NCBI GenBank assembly: GCA_033964015.1
Contig: CM066912.1
Span: 29,908,532 to 29,972,531 of the forward strand
DNA from: Scolanthus callimorphus
Taxonomy: Eukaryota; Cnidaria; Anthozoa; Actiniaria; Edwardsiidae
Reading direction: 5' to 3'
Length of the DNA stretch: 64,000 nucleotides
A model generated the notes under the pieces. The model had not been told where the DNA came from. It did no database searches and saw nothing but the letters and a program-made list of their open reading frames with translations. Of this stretch, positions 23,413 through 34,493 are shown piece after piece; position 1 is the first letter of the stretch, and each line of letters starts with the position of its first letter. Both the position numbers and the translations under genes were made by a program.

Positions 23413-23669
23413 TCACAAAAGAGTATGGCACGCGTCGCAGTGTTTCCTCTCTAAGAAGTTGGTCTTCTTAAATTGAGGGCATTTGCGGACCGATAACTCT
23501 TGAGTATCTCCCGAAATGCTCTCTAAGCTATCGTCTATCCATCGCTGGATAAACGATTCATCCAATATAGTTCATGTCCTGTTCGAATGACCATATCTTT
23601 ATTTACTAATCGTAGCTTATGCAAATTTTGTTGAATCATCTACAGTATTTGCGCTTGCTTGTCGTTCAT
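23413..23669 (-). pseudogene. Broken minus-strand gene in the virus-like element
   Basis: On the minus strand an ATG at 23669 opens a frame interrupted after nine codons by a TAG, continues open, and then needs a one-base shift near 23560. It then reads through a C-terminus with CPQF and CDACHTLL to a TGA at 23413. A poly(A) signal follows at once. Cys-rich coding traces also lie upstream to about 23790. The product is unknown. The nonsense change plus shift look like decay, though consensus error could explain the shift. Confidence 0.45.
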
Positions 23670-24061
23670 TTCGTTTCTATTAAAGTTCCGCCAATGTTCC
23701 TATAACGATGCTCAAAAATATCCTCTCAAGATCGCTCTGAGGGTATCCCAGATATCAGGTGCTTGTTTTTACAAAAACAACAGAAGCAAAATTGGTCCGG
23801 TTCTTGGTTCTTGCTTCCCCAATTTAGCGAAACTTGTAGGTCTTTGACAACAAATAAAAATAAAGCTGCTGCCACGAAGTAAGAGTACATAGCTCCACCA
23901 AGTGTTTTTTTATGACTACACTTTCTCTGCTGTCAAGATGAGTGGAGGTTTTTGAAAGTTTACTCGAGTTTATATTCATCAAAAGTCGGCCAATTATTGA
24001 CATGACTGTCACGCTAGAGTCCCGGGCCCTCGCGATGGTGGCGCTATTATTCGCCCCCACG

Positions 24062-24462
24062 TTTCTCAAATATTATGACCACAGACTTGCAGATCGGGAC
24101 CCAAGGGGACGAGTTATCGACTTGCAGCGGTTTCTCGTGGTTTCTCATGTTTACCAAGGGGATGAGTCATCGACCAATCCGGATCAACAAAAGAATTCCC
24201 CAGGGGGTGACTTCCGGTGTTTACCAAGGGAATGAGTCATCGACCAATCCGCTGCGGAATTCCCAAGGGGTTGCTCTAATCCCTCTAACAATAGGTGGTC
24301 ATCTGACGTCATTTCCGACGGTTGCTCTGGTTTCTCGGGTTGCTCATGGTTCCTAAGACCCTAACAAAAGGAGCTAATCCTAGAACAATAGGAGTTAATC
24401 CCTAGAACAAAAGAACTTGACAGCTTGCTATTGTGGCGTTCAGCTCTTGTATCCTATCTACT
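24062..24462 (-). repeat. Right terminal inverted repeat of the virus-like element
   Basis: Inverted match of 18917-19250, but 67 bp longer. An extra segment carries a second copy of the ttggtcgatgactcat/cccttggtaaac motif (copies at about 24155-24180 and 24219-24245). Ends cctatctact at 24462, followed by the GCTGCT duplication. Confidence 0.92.
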
Positions 24463-27400
24463 GCTGCTTCCTTCATAGCTTCCAATATGTATCCTAGTCT
24501 GACTTTTACATGGTTCAACTGGACCATCTGTTAGACAGGCTACTTGTTCATAGCTTGCAGTATGTATCCTAGTATGACTTTTACATAGTTTAGGGGGATC
24601 AGCCATCAGACAGGCTGCATGCTTCATTGCTTCCAGTGTGTATCCTAGTCTGACTTTTTACTGGTTTAAGGAGACCATCTGTTAGACAGGCTGCTTGCTT
24701 CAAAGCTTACAGTCTGTATCCTAGTCTGACTTTTTATGGTTTACCGGGACCATCCGTTAGACAGGCTACTTCCCTTATAGCTTCCAGTTTGTATCCCAGT
24801 GTGACTTTTACATGGTTTAGGGGGACCATCTGTTACACAGGCTGCTTGCTTAATAGCTTCCAGTGTGTATCCTTGTCTTACTTTTACATGGTTTACCGGG
24901 ACCATCTGTTAGACAGGCTACTTCCCTCATAGCTTCCAGTATGTATCCCAGTCTGACTTTTACATGGTTTAGGGGGACCATCTGTTAGACAGGCTGATTG
25001 CGTCATAGCTTCCGGTCTGTTGACAGACAGTATGCTTCATACCTTCGAGTCTGTGTCCTAGTCTCACTTTTACATGGTTTAGCGGGACCATCTGTTACAA
25101 AGGCTGCTTGCTTCATAGCTTCCAGTCTGTATCCTAGTCTGACTTTTACATGGTTTACCGGGACCATCTGTTAGACAGGCTACATGCTTCATAGCTTCCA
25201 GTCTGTATCCTAGTCTGACTTTTACATGGTTTAGCGGGACCATCTGTGAGACAGGCTGCATGCTTCATAGCTTCCAGTCTGTATCCTAGTCTGACTTTTA
25301 CATGGTTTAGCGGGACCATCTGTGAGACAGGCTGCATGCTTCATAGCCTCCAGTGTGTATCCTAGTCTGACTTTTACATGGTTTAGTGGGACCATCTGTT
25401 AGACAGGCTACATGCTTCATAGCTTCCAGTCTGTATCCTAGTCTGACTTTTACATGGTTTAGCGGGACCATCTGTGAGACAGGCTGCATGCTTCATAGCC
25501 TCCAGTGTGTATCCTAGTCTGACTTTTACATGGTTTACCGGGACCATCTGTTAGACAGGCTACATGCTTCATAGCTTCCAGTGCGTGTCCTAGTCTGACT
25601 TTTACATGGTTTAGTGGGACCATCTGTTAGACAGGCTGCAAGCTTCATAGCCTGCAGTGTGTATCCTAGTCTGACTTTTACATGGTTTAGCGGGACCATC
25701 TGTGAGACAGGCTGCAAGCTTCATAGCCTCCAGTGTGTATCCTAGTCTGACTTTTACATGGTTTAGCGGGACCATCTGTGAGACAGGCTGCATGCTTCAT
25801 AGCCTCCAGTGTGTATCCTAGTCTGACTTTTACATGGTTTAGCGGGACCATCTGTTAGACAGGCTGCTTGCTTCATAGCCTCCAGTGTGTATCCTAGTCT
25901 GACTTTTACTGGTTTTGGGGAGACCATCTGCTAGACATGCTGCTTGCTTCATAGCTTCCAGTGTGTGTTCTAGTCTGACTTTTACATGGTTTAGCGGCAC
26001 CATCTGTTAGACAGGCTGCTTGCTTAATAGCTTGCTGTGTGTATCCTAGTCTGACTCTTACATGGTTTAGGGGGACCAGCCATCAGACAGGCTGCTTCCT
26101 TCATAGCTTCCAATATGTATCCTAGTCTGGCTTTTACATGGTTCAACTGGACCATCTGTTAGACAGGCTGCATGCTTCATAGCTTCCTTTGTATATCATA
26201 GTCTGACTTTTACATGGTTTAGCGGGACCATCTGTCCGACAGGCTGCTTGCTTCATAGCTTCCAGTGTGTATCCTAGTCTGACTCTTACATGGTTTAGGG
26301 GGACCAGCCATCAGACAGGCTGCTTGCTTCATAGCTTCCAATATGTATCCTAGTCTGACTTTTACATGGTTTATCTGGACCATCTGTTAGACAGGCTACT
26401 TGTTCATAGCTTGCAGTATGTATCCTAGTATGACTTTTACATAGTTTAGGGGGATCAGCCATCAGACAGGCTGCATGCTTCATTGCTTCCAGTGTGTATC
26501 CTAGTCTGACTTTTTACTGGTTTAAGGAGACCATCTGTTAGACAGGCTGCTTGCTTCAAAGCTTACAGTCTGTATCCTAGTCTGACTTTTTATGGTTTAC
26601 CGGGACCATCCGTTAGACAGGCTACTTCCCTTATAGCTTCCAGTTTGTATCCCAGTGTGACTTTTACATGGTTTAGGGGGACCATCTGTTACACAGGCTG
26701 CTTGCTTAATAGCTTCCAGTGTGTATCCTTGTCTTACTTTTACATGGTTTACCGGGACCATCTGTTAGACAGGCTACTTCCCTCATAGCTTCCAGTATGT
26801 ATCCCAGTCTGACTTTACATGGTTTAGGGGGACCATCTGTTAGACAGGCTGATTGCGTCATAGCTTCCGGTCTGTTGACAGACAGTATGCTTCATACCTT
26901 CGAGTCTGTGTCCTAGTCTCACTTTTACATGGTTTAGCGGGACCATCTGTTACAAAGGCTGCTTGCTTCATAGCTTCCAGTCTGTATCCTAGTCTGACTT
27001 TTACATGGTTTACCGGGACCATCTGTTAGACAGGCTACATGCTTCATAGCTTCCAGTCTGTATCCTAGTCTGACTTTTACATGGTTTAGCGGGACCATCT
27101 GTGAGACAGGCTGCATGCTTCATAGCTTCCAGTCTGTATCCTAGTCTGACTTTTACATGGTTTAGCGGGACCATCTGTGAGACAGGCTGCATGCTTCATA
27201 GCCTCCAGTGTGTATCCTAGTCTGACTTTTACATGGTTTAGTGGGACCATCTGTTAGACAGGCTACATGCTTCATAGCTTCCAGTCTGTATCCTAGTCTG
27301 ACTTTTACATGGTTTAGCGGGACCATCTGTGAGACAGGCTGCATGCTTCATAGCCTCCAGTGTGTATCCTAGTCTGACTTTTACATGGTTTACCGGGACC

Positions 27401-30256
27401 ATCTGTTAGACAGGCTACATGCTTCATAGCTTCCAGTGCGTGTCCTAGTCTGACTTTTACATGGTTTAGTGGGACCATCTGTTAGACAGGCTGCAAGCTT
27501 CATAGCCTGCAGTGTGTATCCTAGTCTGACTTTTACATGGTTTAGCGGGACCATCTGTGAGACAGGCTGCAAGCTTCATAGCCTCCAGTGTGTATCCTAG
27601 TCTGACTTTTACATGGTTTAGCGGGACCATCTGTGAGACAGGCTGCATGCTTCATAGCCTCCAGTGTGTATCCTAGTCTGACTTTTACATGGTTTAGCGG
27701 GACCATCTGTTAGACAGGCTGCTTGCTTCATAGCCTCCAGTGTGTATCCTAGTCTGACTTTTACTGGTTTTGGGGAGACCATCTGCTAGACATGCTGCTT
27801 GCTTCATAGCTTCCAGTGTGTGTTCTAGTCTGACTTTTACATGGTTTAGCGGCACCATCTGTTAGACAGGCTGCTTGCTTAATAGCTTGCTGTGTGTATC
27901 CTAGTCTGACTCTTACATGGTTTAGGGGGACCAGCCATCAGACAGGCTGCTTCCTTCATAGCTTCCAATATGTATCCTAGTCTGGCTTTTACATGGTTCA
28001 ACTGGACCATCTGTTAGACAGGCTGCATGCTTCATAGCTTCCTTTGTATATCATAGTCTGACTTTTACATGGTTTAGCGGGACCATCTGTCCGACAGGCT
28101 GCTTGCTTCATAGCTTCCAGTGTGTATCCTAGTCTGACTCTTACATGGTTTAGGGGGACCAGCCATCAGACAGGCTGCTTGCTTCATAGCTTCCAATATG
28201 TATCCTAGTCTGACTTTTACATGGTTTATCTGGACCATCTGTTAGACAGGCTACTTGTTCATAGCTTGCAGTATGTATCCTAGTATGACTTTTACATAGT
28301 TTAGGGGGATCAGCCATCGGACAGGCTGCATGCTTCATAGCTTCCTGTGTGTATCCTAGTCTGACTTTTTACTGGTTTAAGGGGACCATCTGTTAGATAG
28401 GTTGCTTGCTTCAAGGCTTCCAGTCTGTATCCTAGTCTGACTTTTCATGGTTTACCGGGACCATCCGTTAGACAGGCTACTTCCCTCATAGCTTCCAGTA
28501 TTTATCCCAGTCTGACTTTTACATGGTTTAGGGGGACCATCTGTTAGACAGGCTGCTTGTTTCATAGCTTCCAGTGTGTATCCTAATTTGACTTTTACAT
28601 GGTTTAGCGGGACCATCTGTTCGACAGTCTGCAAGCTTCATAGCCTCCAGTGTGTATCCTAGTCTGACTTTTACTGGTTTTGGGGGACCATCTGCTAGAC
28701 ATGCTGCTTGCTTCATAACTTCCAGTGTGTATCCTTGTCTTACTTTTACATGGTTTACCGGGACCATCTGTTAGACAGACTACTTCCCTCATAGCTTCCA
28801 GTATTTATCCCAGTCTGACTTTTACATGGTTTAGGGGGACCATCTGTTAGACAGACTGCTTGCTTCATAGCCTCCAGTGTGTATCCTAGTCTGACTTTTA
28901 CGTGGTTTAGCGGGACCATCTGTTAGACAGGCTGCATGCTTCATAGCTTCCAGTGTGTGTCCTAGTCTGACTTTTACATGGTTTAGCGGGACCATCTGTG
29001 AGACAGGCTGCTTGCTTCATAGCCTCCAGTGTGTATCCTAGTCTGACTTTTACGTGGTTTAGCGGGACCATCTGTTAGACAGGCTGCATGCTTCATAGCT
29101 TCCAGTGTGTGTCCTAGTCTGACTTTTACATGGTTTAGCGGGACCATCTGTCCGACAGGCTGCAAGCTTCATAGCCTCCAGTGTGTATCCTAGTCTGACT
29201 TTTACGTGGTTTAGCGGGACCATCTGTTAGACAGGCTGCATGCTTCATAGCTTCCAGTGTGTGTCCTAGTCTGACTTTTACATGGTTTAGCGGGACCATC
29301 TGTTAGACAGGCTGCAAGCTTCATAGCCTCCAGTGTGTATCCTAGTCTGACTTTTACATGGTTTAGCGGGACCATCTGTCCGACAGGCTGCTTGCCTCAT
29401 AGCTTCCAGTGTGTATCCTAGTCTGACTTTTACATGGTTTAGCGGGACCATCTGTTAGACAGGCTGCTTGCTTAATAGCTTCCAGTGTGTATCCTTGTCT
29501 TACTTTTACATGGTTTACCGGGACCATCTGTTAGACAGGCTGCATGCTTCATAGCCTCCAGTGTGTATCCTAGACTGACTTTTACGTGGTTTAGCGGGAC
29601 CATCTGTTAGACGGGCTACATGCTTCATAGCTTCCAGTCTGTATCCTAGACTGACTTTTACATGGTTTAGCGGGACCATCTGTGAGACAGGCTGCATGCT
29701 TTATAGCTTCCAGTGTGTATCCTAGACTGACTTTTACATGGTTTAGCGGGACCATCTGTTCGACAGTCTGCAAGCTTCATAGCCTCCAGTGTGCATCCTA
29801 GTCTGACTTTTACTGGTTTAGTGGGACCATCTGCTAGACATGCTGCTTGCTTCATAGCTTCCAGTGTGTATTCTAGTCTGACTTTTACATGGTTTAGCGA
29901 GACCATCTATTAGACAGGCTGCTTGGTTCATAGCCTCCGGTGTGTATTCTAGTCTGACTTTTACATGGTTTAGCGGGACCATCTGTGAGACATGCTGCTT
30001 GCTTCATAGCTTCCAGTGTGTATTCTAGTCTGACTTTTACATGGTTTAGCGAGACCATCTATTAGACAGGCTGCTTGGTTCATAGCCTCCGGTGTGTATC
30101 CTAGTCGGACGTTTATATGTTTTGCGGGACCATCTGTTAGACATGCTGCTTGCTTCATAGCTTTCAGTGTATGTTCTAGTCTGACTTTTACATGGATTAG
30201 CGGGACCATCTGTTAGACAGGCTGCTTGCTTCATAGCTTCCAGTATGTATCCTAGC
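24463..30256 (+). repeat. 76-bp minisatellite array, right part (about 76 units)
   Basis: Continuation of the array at 13548-18916 on the other side of the virus-like element, beginning with the duplicated GCTGCT. A block of 1,855 bp is tandemly duplicated: about 24.48-26.34 kb matches about 26.34-28.19 kb almost base for base. This includes a distinctive shortened unit at about 25010-25045 that explains why the block is not a multiple of 76. Units after 28.4 kb are more mixed. Confidence 0.95.
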
Positions 30257-30450
30257 CGGCCTAAGTGGTTTAGGCGGACCAGCCATCAGACAGACTGCAG
30301 GCCTGTCTAAAAACAACAGTTCCTCTAATTAGGACCACCAAGTCAGACAGGCTGTATGTTGCGTAGGTTTACATTGTGTATTCAAGTCAGATTTTTCACT
30401 TCTTTACAAGGACCACAAACCAGACAGGCTGTATGTTGCATAGGTTCTCA
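30257..30450 (+). repeat. Degenerate edge of the minisatellite
   Basis: Units fade out: gtggtttaggcggaccagcc, then two spaced relics containing agtcagacaggctgtatgtt and accagacaggctgtatgttg. Confidence 0.7.
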
Positions 30451-31059
30451 TAACTGAAGTGTGCTGCCGACAGTGCTAATCATTTTGAATAGAAATTTAA
30501 AATGCGATGCAACCAGCTTGGAAAAGTCTAGTCATCCGTCCGATCCCTTGGGACACCCGCTAACCACTTGCGGGATTAAAAGTCAAGGTCATTTCTCTGT
30601 TACCATTTTACCTTCACCAAAGTATATTTACTACAGATTGTCGCTTGTCGGGGAGCTTATCAGAAAAAAAACTGTTTGTTTTAAAGTGCTACTTTTTTAG
30701 TCATTTTATAATCTACACTTGATAAGGATCTTTATCATGCAAGGCTAATGGAAGCGCTAAAATCGAATTGTTTTTAAAGGCTTCTTTGAAGTCATTTTAA
30801 AGTCTAAACTGTAAAAAGGGCCTTACTTACTATGCTCAGAGATGGTAAAACATATATTTTTGTGCTGATCAAAGTATCACTTCTCCCTAAGTTTAATATA
30901 TAATAACATGTCCTCCGAATTATAATCCCCCCCCCCCCTGTCGAATAAAGGGAACCAAATTCTATAAAACTAAGCCAATGGTCTGCAGGATCCTTATTAT
31001 GCTTCAACTTAGCCTTGGAATGAAGCATTCTTATGTAAGATTTTCTACCTGTCGCTAAC

Positions 31060-31236
31060 AGATAAGTTTGAAAACCGTTCAGCCTGGTAAGAAATCAAAA
31101 ACACTATTTCGCAATCTAATTCCATCCGCTCGATATAACGTAAAAATACTCCAAATACGTACTTATCTAGCAGTTGAAAGGTTATTCAACAAAGTTAGAG
31201 AATTATTTCGCTCATTTCTTATGAATTTGACTGTAA
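31060..31236 (-). mobile_element. Fragment of an older TTAA-type MITE, interrupted by a younger one
   Basis: Inverted relative to 42294-42470: shared order of ccgttcagc, caatctaattccatccgctcgat, actccaaat, gttgaaaggttatt and gactg(c/t)a. It resumes at 31622 with gctacctaaa, so the element at 31241-31617 sits inside it. Confidence 0.65.
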
Positions 31237-31240
31237 TTAA

Positions 31241-31617
31241 AGGGACATGGTCACCGAAAACATCAAAATTATAATATCGCCAATAATAAAAATAACAACT
31301 CAAATTTGTAAAGAATGCTTTCAACTTGACATGGTGAAAATTTGAGGTCATTTCGATGTAGGATTGCAAAGATATTCGCGGATTGTAATTACAGCATACA
31401 TGAGGAAATCCGACTCTTTTGAAGTCGGTTTACCTCAATCTTTTTTCAAACATACTAAATTTGCCATCTTAATTCGCTCATATCTCAGCAATCCTTCATC
31501 GTAATCCAATGAAATTTTCCGTACTTCTTTCTTTAAACTGACTCTTTCAATTTCAGAGAATATTTTTGTTTTTTGTGACAATAATTATTTTAGTGTTTTC
31601 TAGTTGACCATGTCCCT
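31241..31617. mobile_element. 377-bp MITE with TTAA target duplication
   Basis: Ends agggacatggtca and tgaccatgtccct are inverted repeats. TTAA flanks both sides (31237-31240, 31618-31621). The related copy at 42247-42629 keeps the uninterrupted site as ...gtagcTTAAatgcagtc at 42294-42297, which proves the boundaries. TTAA duplication is typical of piggyBac-type transposition. Confidence 0.8.
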
Positions 31618-32105
31618 TTAAGCTACCTAAACTTGGCGCATGTGCAATTGCGTTATTTTCCGATGTTTCGCAAGTTTTTCAAGGGGGAAAAAAGCCATGT
31701 GTTGGCCTACAGCATGGCTTTTATTGGTATGTTCTTTCTGATTGCGTAAGCTATAGATTTGTGAAGAAACAGCTTCTGTTAAAAAGCTATATTTGTGAAG
31801 AAATAGTTTCTGTTACAATTTGTTAGAACAATTTTCGCGGAAAACTATGGAATTACTTATGGTTTGTGCGTTTTTTTTAGCAAACTATCCACCTGCCTAC
31901 AACGAATCATTATCTGATGATGGACCAAGAGCAGATGCTCATCAAGTGATCTTGCACTCGATGAGGATAATGGAATTCCTTCTTTACAAATTCCTTCCTG
32001 TCAAATAGGTCTATAACTACTGTCATTTGCATATACCCATCTACGCGCTCGACAAAAGCATGTTCTGTACTCGTGAATCTTCGAAGTTTTGACAGTGGAA
32101 CTTGT

Positions 32106-32573
32106 TAAAGTGCCACTCAAGGCAGAAATCAACCACATTTCATCAAAAAGATCCACTATCCAAGGGAATACTAGCGAAAGAAAAATGTACTTTAGTGCCC
32201 CGTTAACATTTTATTGATTTTTTGAATATTTCCGATTGGCGTTTTTTTTACGTTGAACTATGTGCGATGCATCTTGGGGGAGACGCTCTTCAGAACAATG
32301 GCTCTTGTGACGCACGAAGAAGACATAGAATGTAGACAGGTCTTTGCTCTTCTTATGTCTTCTTCATGCGTCGCAGGAACCATTGTTCATCCCACAGGAT
32401 GCGAAACCGCATAGTTGAACAACAACAACAACAACAACAACAATCAGAACTATTAAAAAATCAATCAAGTATTAACGGCGTGCGCAAAACATCTTTTTGT
32501 TCGCTACTGTTTCTAGGATAATGGATCTTTTCCATGAAATGTAGTTGATTTCTGTCTTCAGTGACAGTTTAAC
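32106..32573. mobile_element. Foldback element, arms meeting near 32340
   Basis: Almost the whole segment is an inverted repeat. The outer arms are taaagtgccactcaaggc and the complement of gtcttcagtgacagttta; the inner arms share gaacaatgg(c/t)tc and gaagaagacata. An (AAC)n microsatellite (about 32415-32442) interrupts the right arm. No gene. Confidence 0.7.
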
Positions 32574-32779
32574 GTTAACCCGCACATGCGCGAAGCGTTG
32601 GCACCGCTTGTGAGTTGAAAACATTAAATGTTTAGCTGTGTAACGGAGTTACGTGCTTGAAAATTGTGGGGTAGTTAGTTGTTCGAGTTTTCCTGTCAAA
32701 AACATTTGAACTTTCACGTGCAAACAGAACATTTGTTTTATCGCGCGTGCAGCCGGTGACGGTATTATTATTATAATAG

Positions 32780-33140
32780 TGAACTAACGCTGCGACCACG
32801 GCAACGAGGACGACAACGGCAGAGAACAATACATTTGATTACAGAGTACAAAGCGCGCACGTGTAAATGTGTGAAAGCCAATGCATTTCAACCGTTTTTT
32901 TTCAGAACTAGAACGCGAAACTGCTTTGTTTTACGTTCTGACTAGATCGTGAGTGCGGCTACCGATTTTGTCAAAATTTTGTTTGACGTGATTGCAGTTG
33001 GGTGTCAATTTGCTGCTATCAAAATTGAAATGCAATGGTGAATTCCAAACCGTTGTTGTATATTGAGAAATATGAACAAACGAGCAGACGAAGTTCAGTG
33101 AAACGTCGTCCTCGTTGCCGTCGTCGCTGCGTAAGGTCTC
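32780..33140. mobile_element. Probable short inverted-repeat element
   Basis: cggcaacgaggacgac near 32798 and its near-complement gtcgtcctcgttgccg near 33104 form inverted ends. Boundaries and target duplication are not resolved. Confidence 0.4.
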
Positions 33141-34024
33141 TAGTTATGATTGTTGAAAAACGTTTGATTTGATGCTCGAGGGCCGATTTAGACTGTACCA
33201 TTTTCGCCTACAACCATCGTATGCTTTTCTGATCTTTATTGCTCAATTGTTTTACCCAGCCCATCTAAAAGTGTCAAAAACGTCGTTTCCGATTGCTGAT
33301 ATCCCGCCGGACAACTTAAAATAATCTGGGTGTTTGCATTCAAACACCACAGGCTCACTGCTCCGTAAACTAATCAGATTTCAGCTCAGAATCTGTGACA
33401 GGTTATTTTGGTCTAAGCATCCTTTACAGTTGACGTCTTTGAGGGGACAAATGCTGAAGCATCCGCCATTTTGAAAACCAACACCGCCTTTCGTCACCGC
33501 TTTCGTCACTTAACCAAATATGGCCACAAAGTCGTAGAGTTTTGAAATGCCGTAGGGCTCATTTAGACTTTGCGACTCGAGTTGTACGCTAATGCGAGCG
33601 TGTCGCATGCGATGATTGTAGGCGAAATTCGGACTGTCTGAATCGGCCTTGAAGGGTGCAACGGGCGGTAGCCTTCTTGTTCCTATCAACGCGACGATTT
33701 CTTGCCTACTGAGTTCCTACTGAATCTGCACCACGTGGTACACAAAAAAATAGATCACGATATATTCCATGTCCTTACTAGTGGGAATCGTGAAAGACTA
33801 GTGGTACTATAGTGATAGTGTGGCCTATATAATATTCAAATATTATTATATAAACACTGGGTGATCTCCCGCGCGAAAACGTGATATCTTCACACGTGAA
33901 AACAACATGTTATTTCACATGTGAAAATATCACACTTGCCTTTGTTCATGCTCCATTTTTAATCTTAAACTAAAATAAATTAGAAATTTGTATTTCATTG
34001 ATGTTTTGTATAATAAACAGAACA

Positions 34025-34493
34025 TTACATGAACCGCTGAGGCTGCTTGCAGTCTGTACTGGGTGTTTTTATCGCGGAAAGTCCGGTCTGTTCGCTTATC
34101 GGGCGCCATCGCTCCTCAAAATTCCAAGATGGCGCGCGATCAGCAAACGGACCGTTAAGCCATGTAATATTCCCTATATATTTACTCGGCGGATTGATTA
34201 CCTCGGCTTTGGCGTAATTTTTTGCCAATTTCAGATCACGTGGCATTCCTATGCGTATTCTCTCTGTTCGGAATGCTTCCTCCATATCTATATATTTTTC
34301 GGGCAGAGCAGAAAAAGAAAGAGAATACTCATGGGAGCACTCCAATCCTAGTAATTTTACAAAAACGTGCCGTGCCGTGCGCCTTGGTCTAATTGCTCGT
34401 GTTGAAGAAAATAATAAAGTGCTCGCACGCAGTGAGAATATCTTCGCTATGTGTGATGACGGTGATGTTATGGTATTGAGGCATCTAAACTGA
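34025..34493. other. Unassigned overlapping ORFs inside the foldback element
   Basis: A minus-strand frame of 106 codons from its first ATG (34345 to 34025), open further upstream to near 34495, overlaps a plus-strand frame of 80 codons (34251-34493, ending DDGDVMVLRHLN). Neither shows a known motif; at most one could be coding. Listed so that the region is not read as empty. Confidence 0.2.

Larger units (their letters stand above)
18917..24462. mobile_element. Polinton/Maverick-like virus-derived element, helper-dependent
   Basis: A 5,546-bp element inserted in the minisatellite. Termini are agtagatagg... and the complementary ...cctatctact, so it starts AG and ends CT. Terminal inverted repeats are 334 and 401 bp. 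A perfect 6-bp direct repeat GCTGCT lies outside each end (18911-18916 and 24463-24468). AG/CT ends, TIRs of hundreds of bases and 6-bp duplications are the known signature of Polinton integration. Genes: PC4-like (19379-19702,+), zinc-finger/packaging ATPase (20134-21543,-), hydrophobic-tail protein (22027-22353,+), acidic CxxC protein (22414-23232,+) and at least one broken gene (23413-23669,-). No polymerase B, integrase, protease or jelly-roll capsid gene is visible, so replication and integration would need factors supplied in trans. Boundaries certain; assignment to Polintons rather than another Preplasmiviricota-type group is inferred. Confidence 0.88.

Noticed and set aside
13909..30234. 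Dozens of minus-strand ORFs of 60-125 codons with a repeated HVKVRLGYTLEAMK-type peptide
   Set aside because: They follow the 76-bp unit. Because 76 is not divisible by three the frame changes every unit, and start and stop recur at unit spacing. No splice or promoter logic; satellite artefact.
13548..30256. CRISPR-like array
   Set aside because: The whole 76-bp unit is repeated with no unique spacers, and the host is eukaryotic.
34025..34493. Possible transposase in the foldback element
   Set aside because: No DDE, RNase-H-like, BED or HTH motif could be seen in either overlapping frame; left as unassigned.
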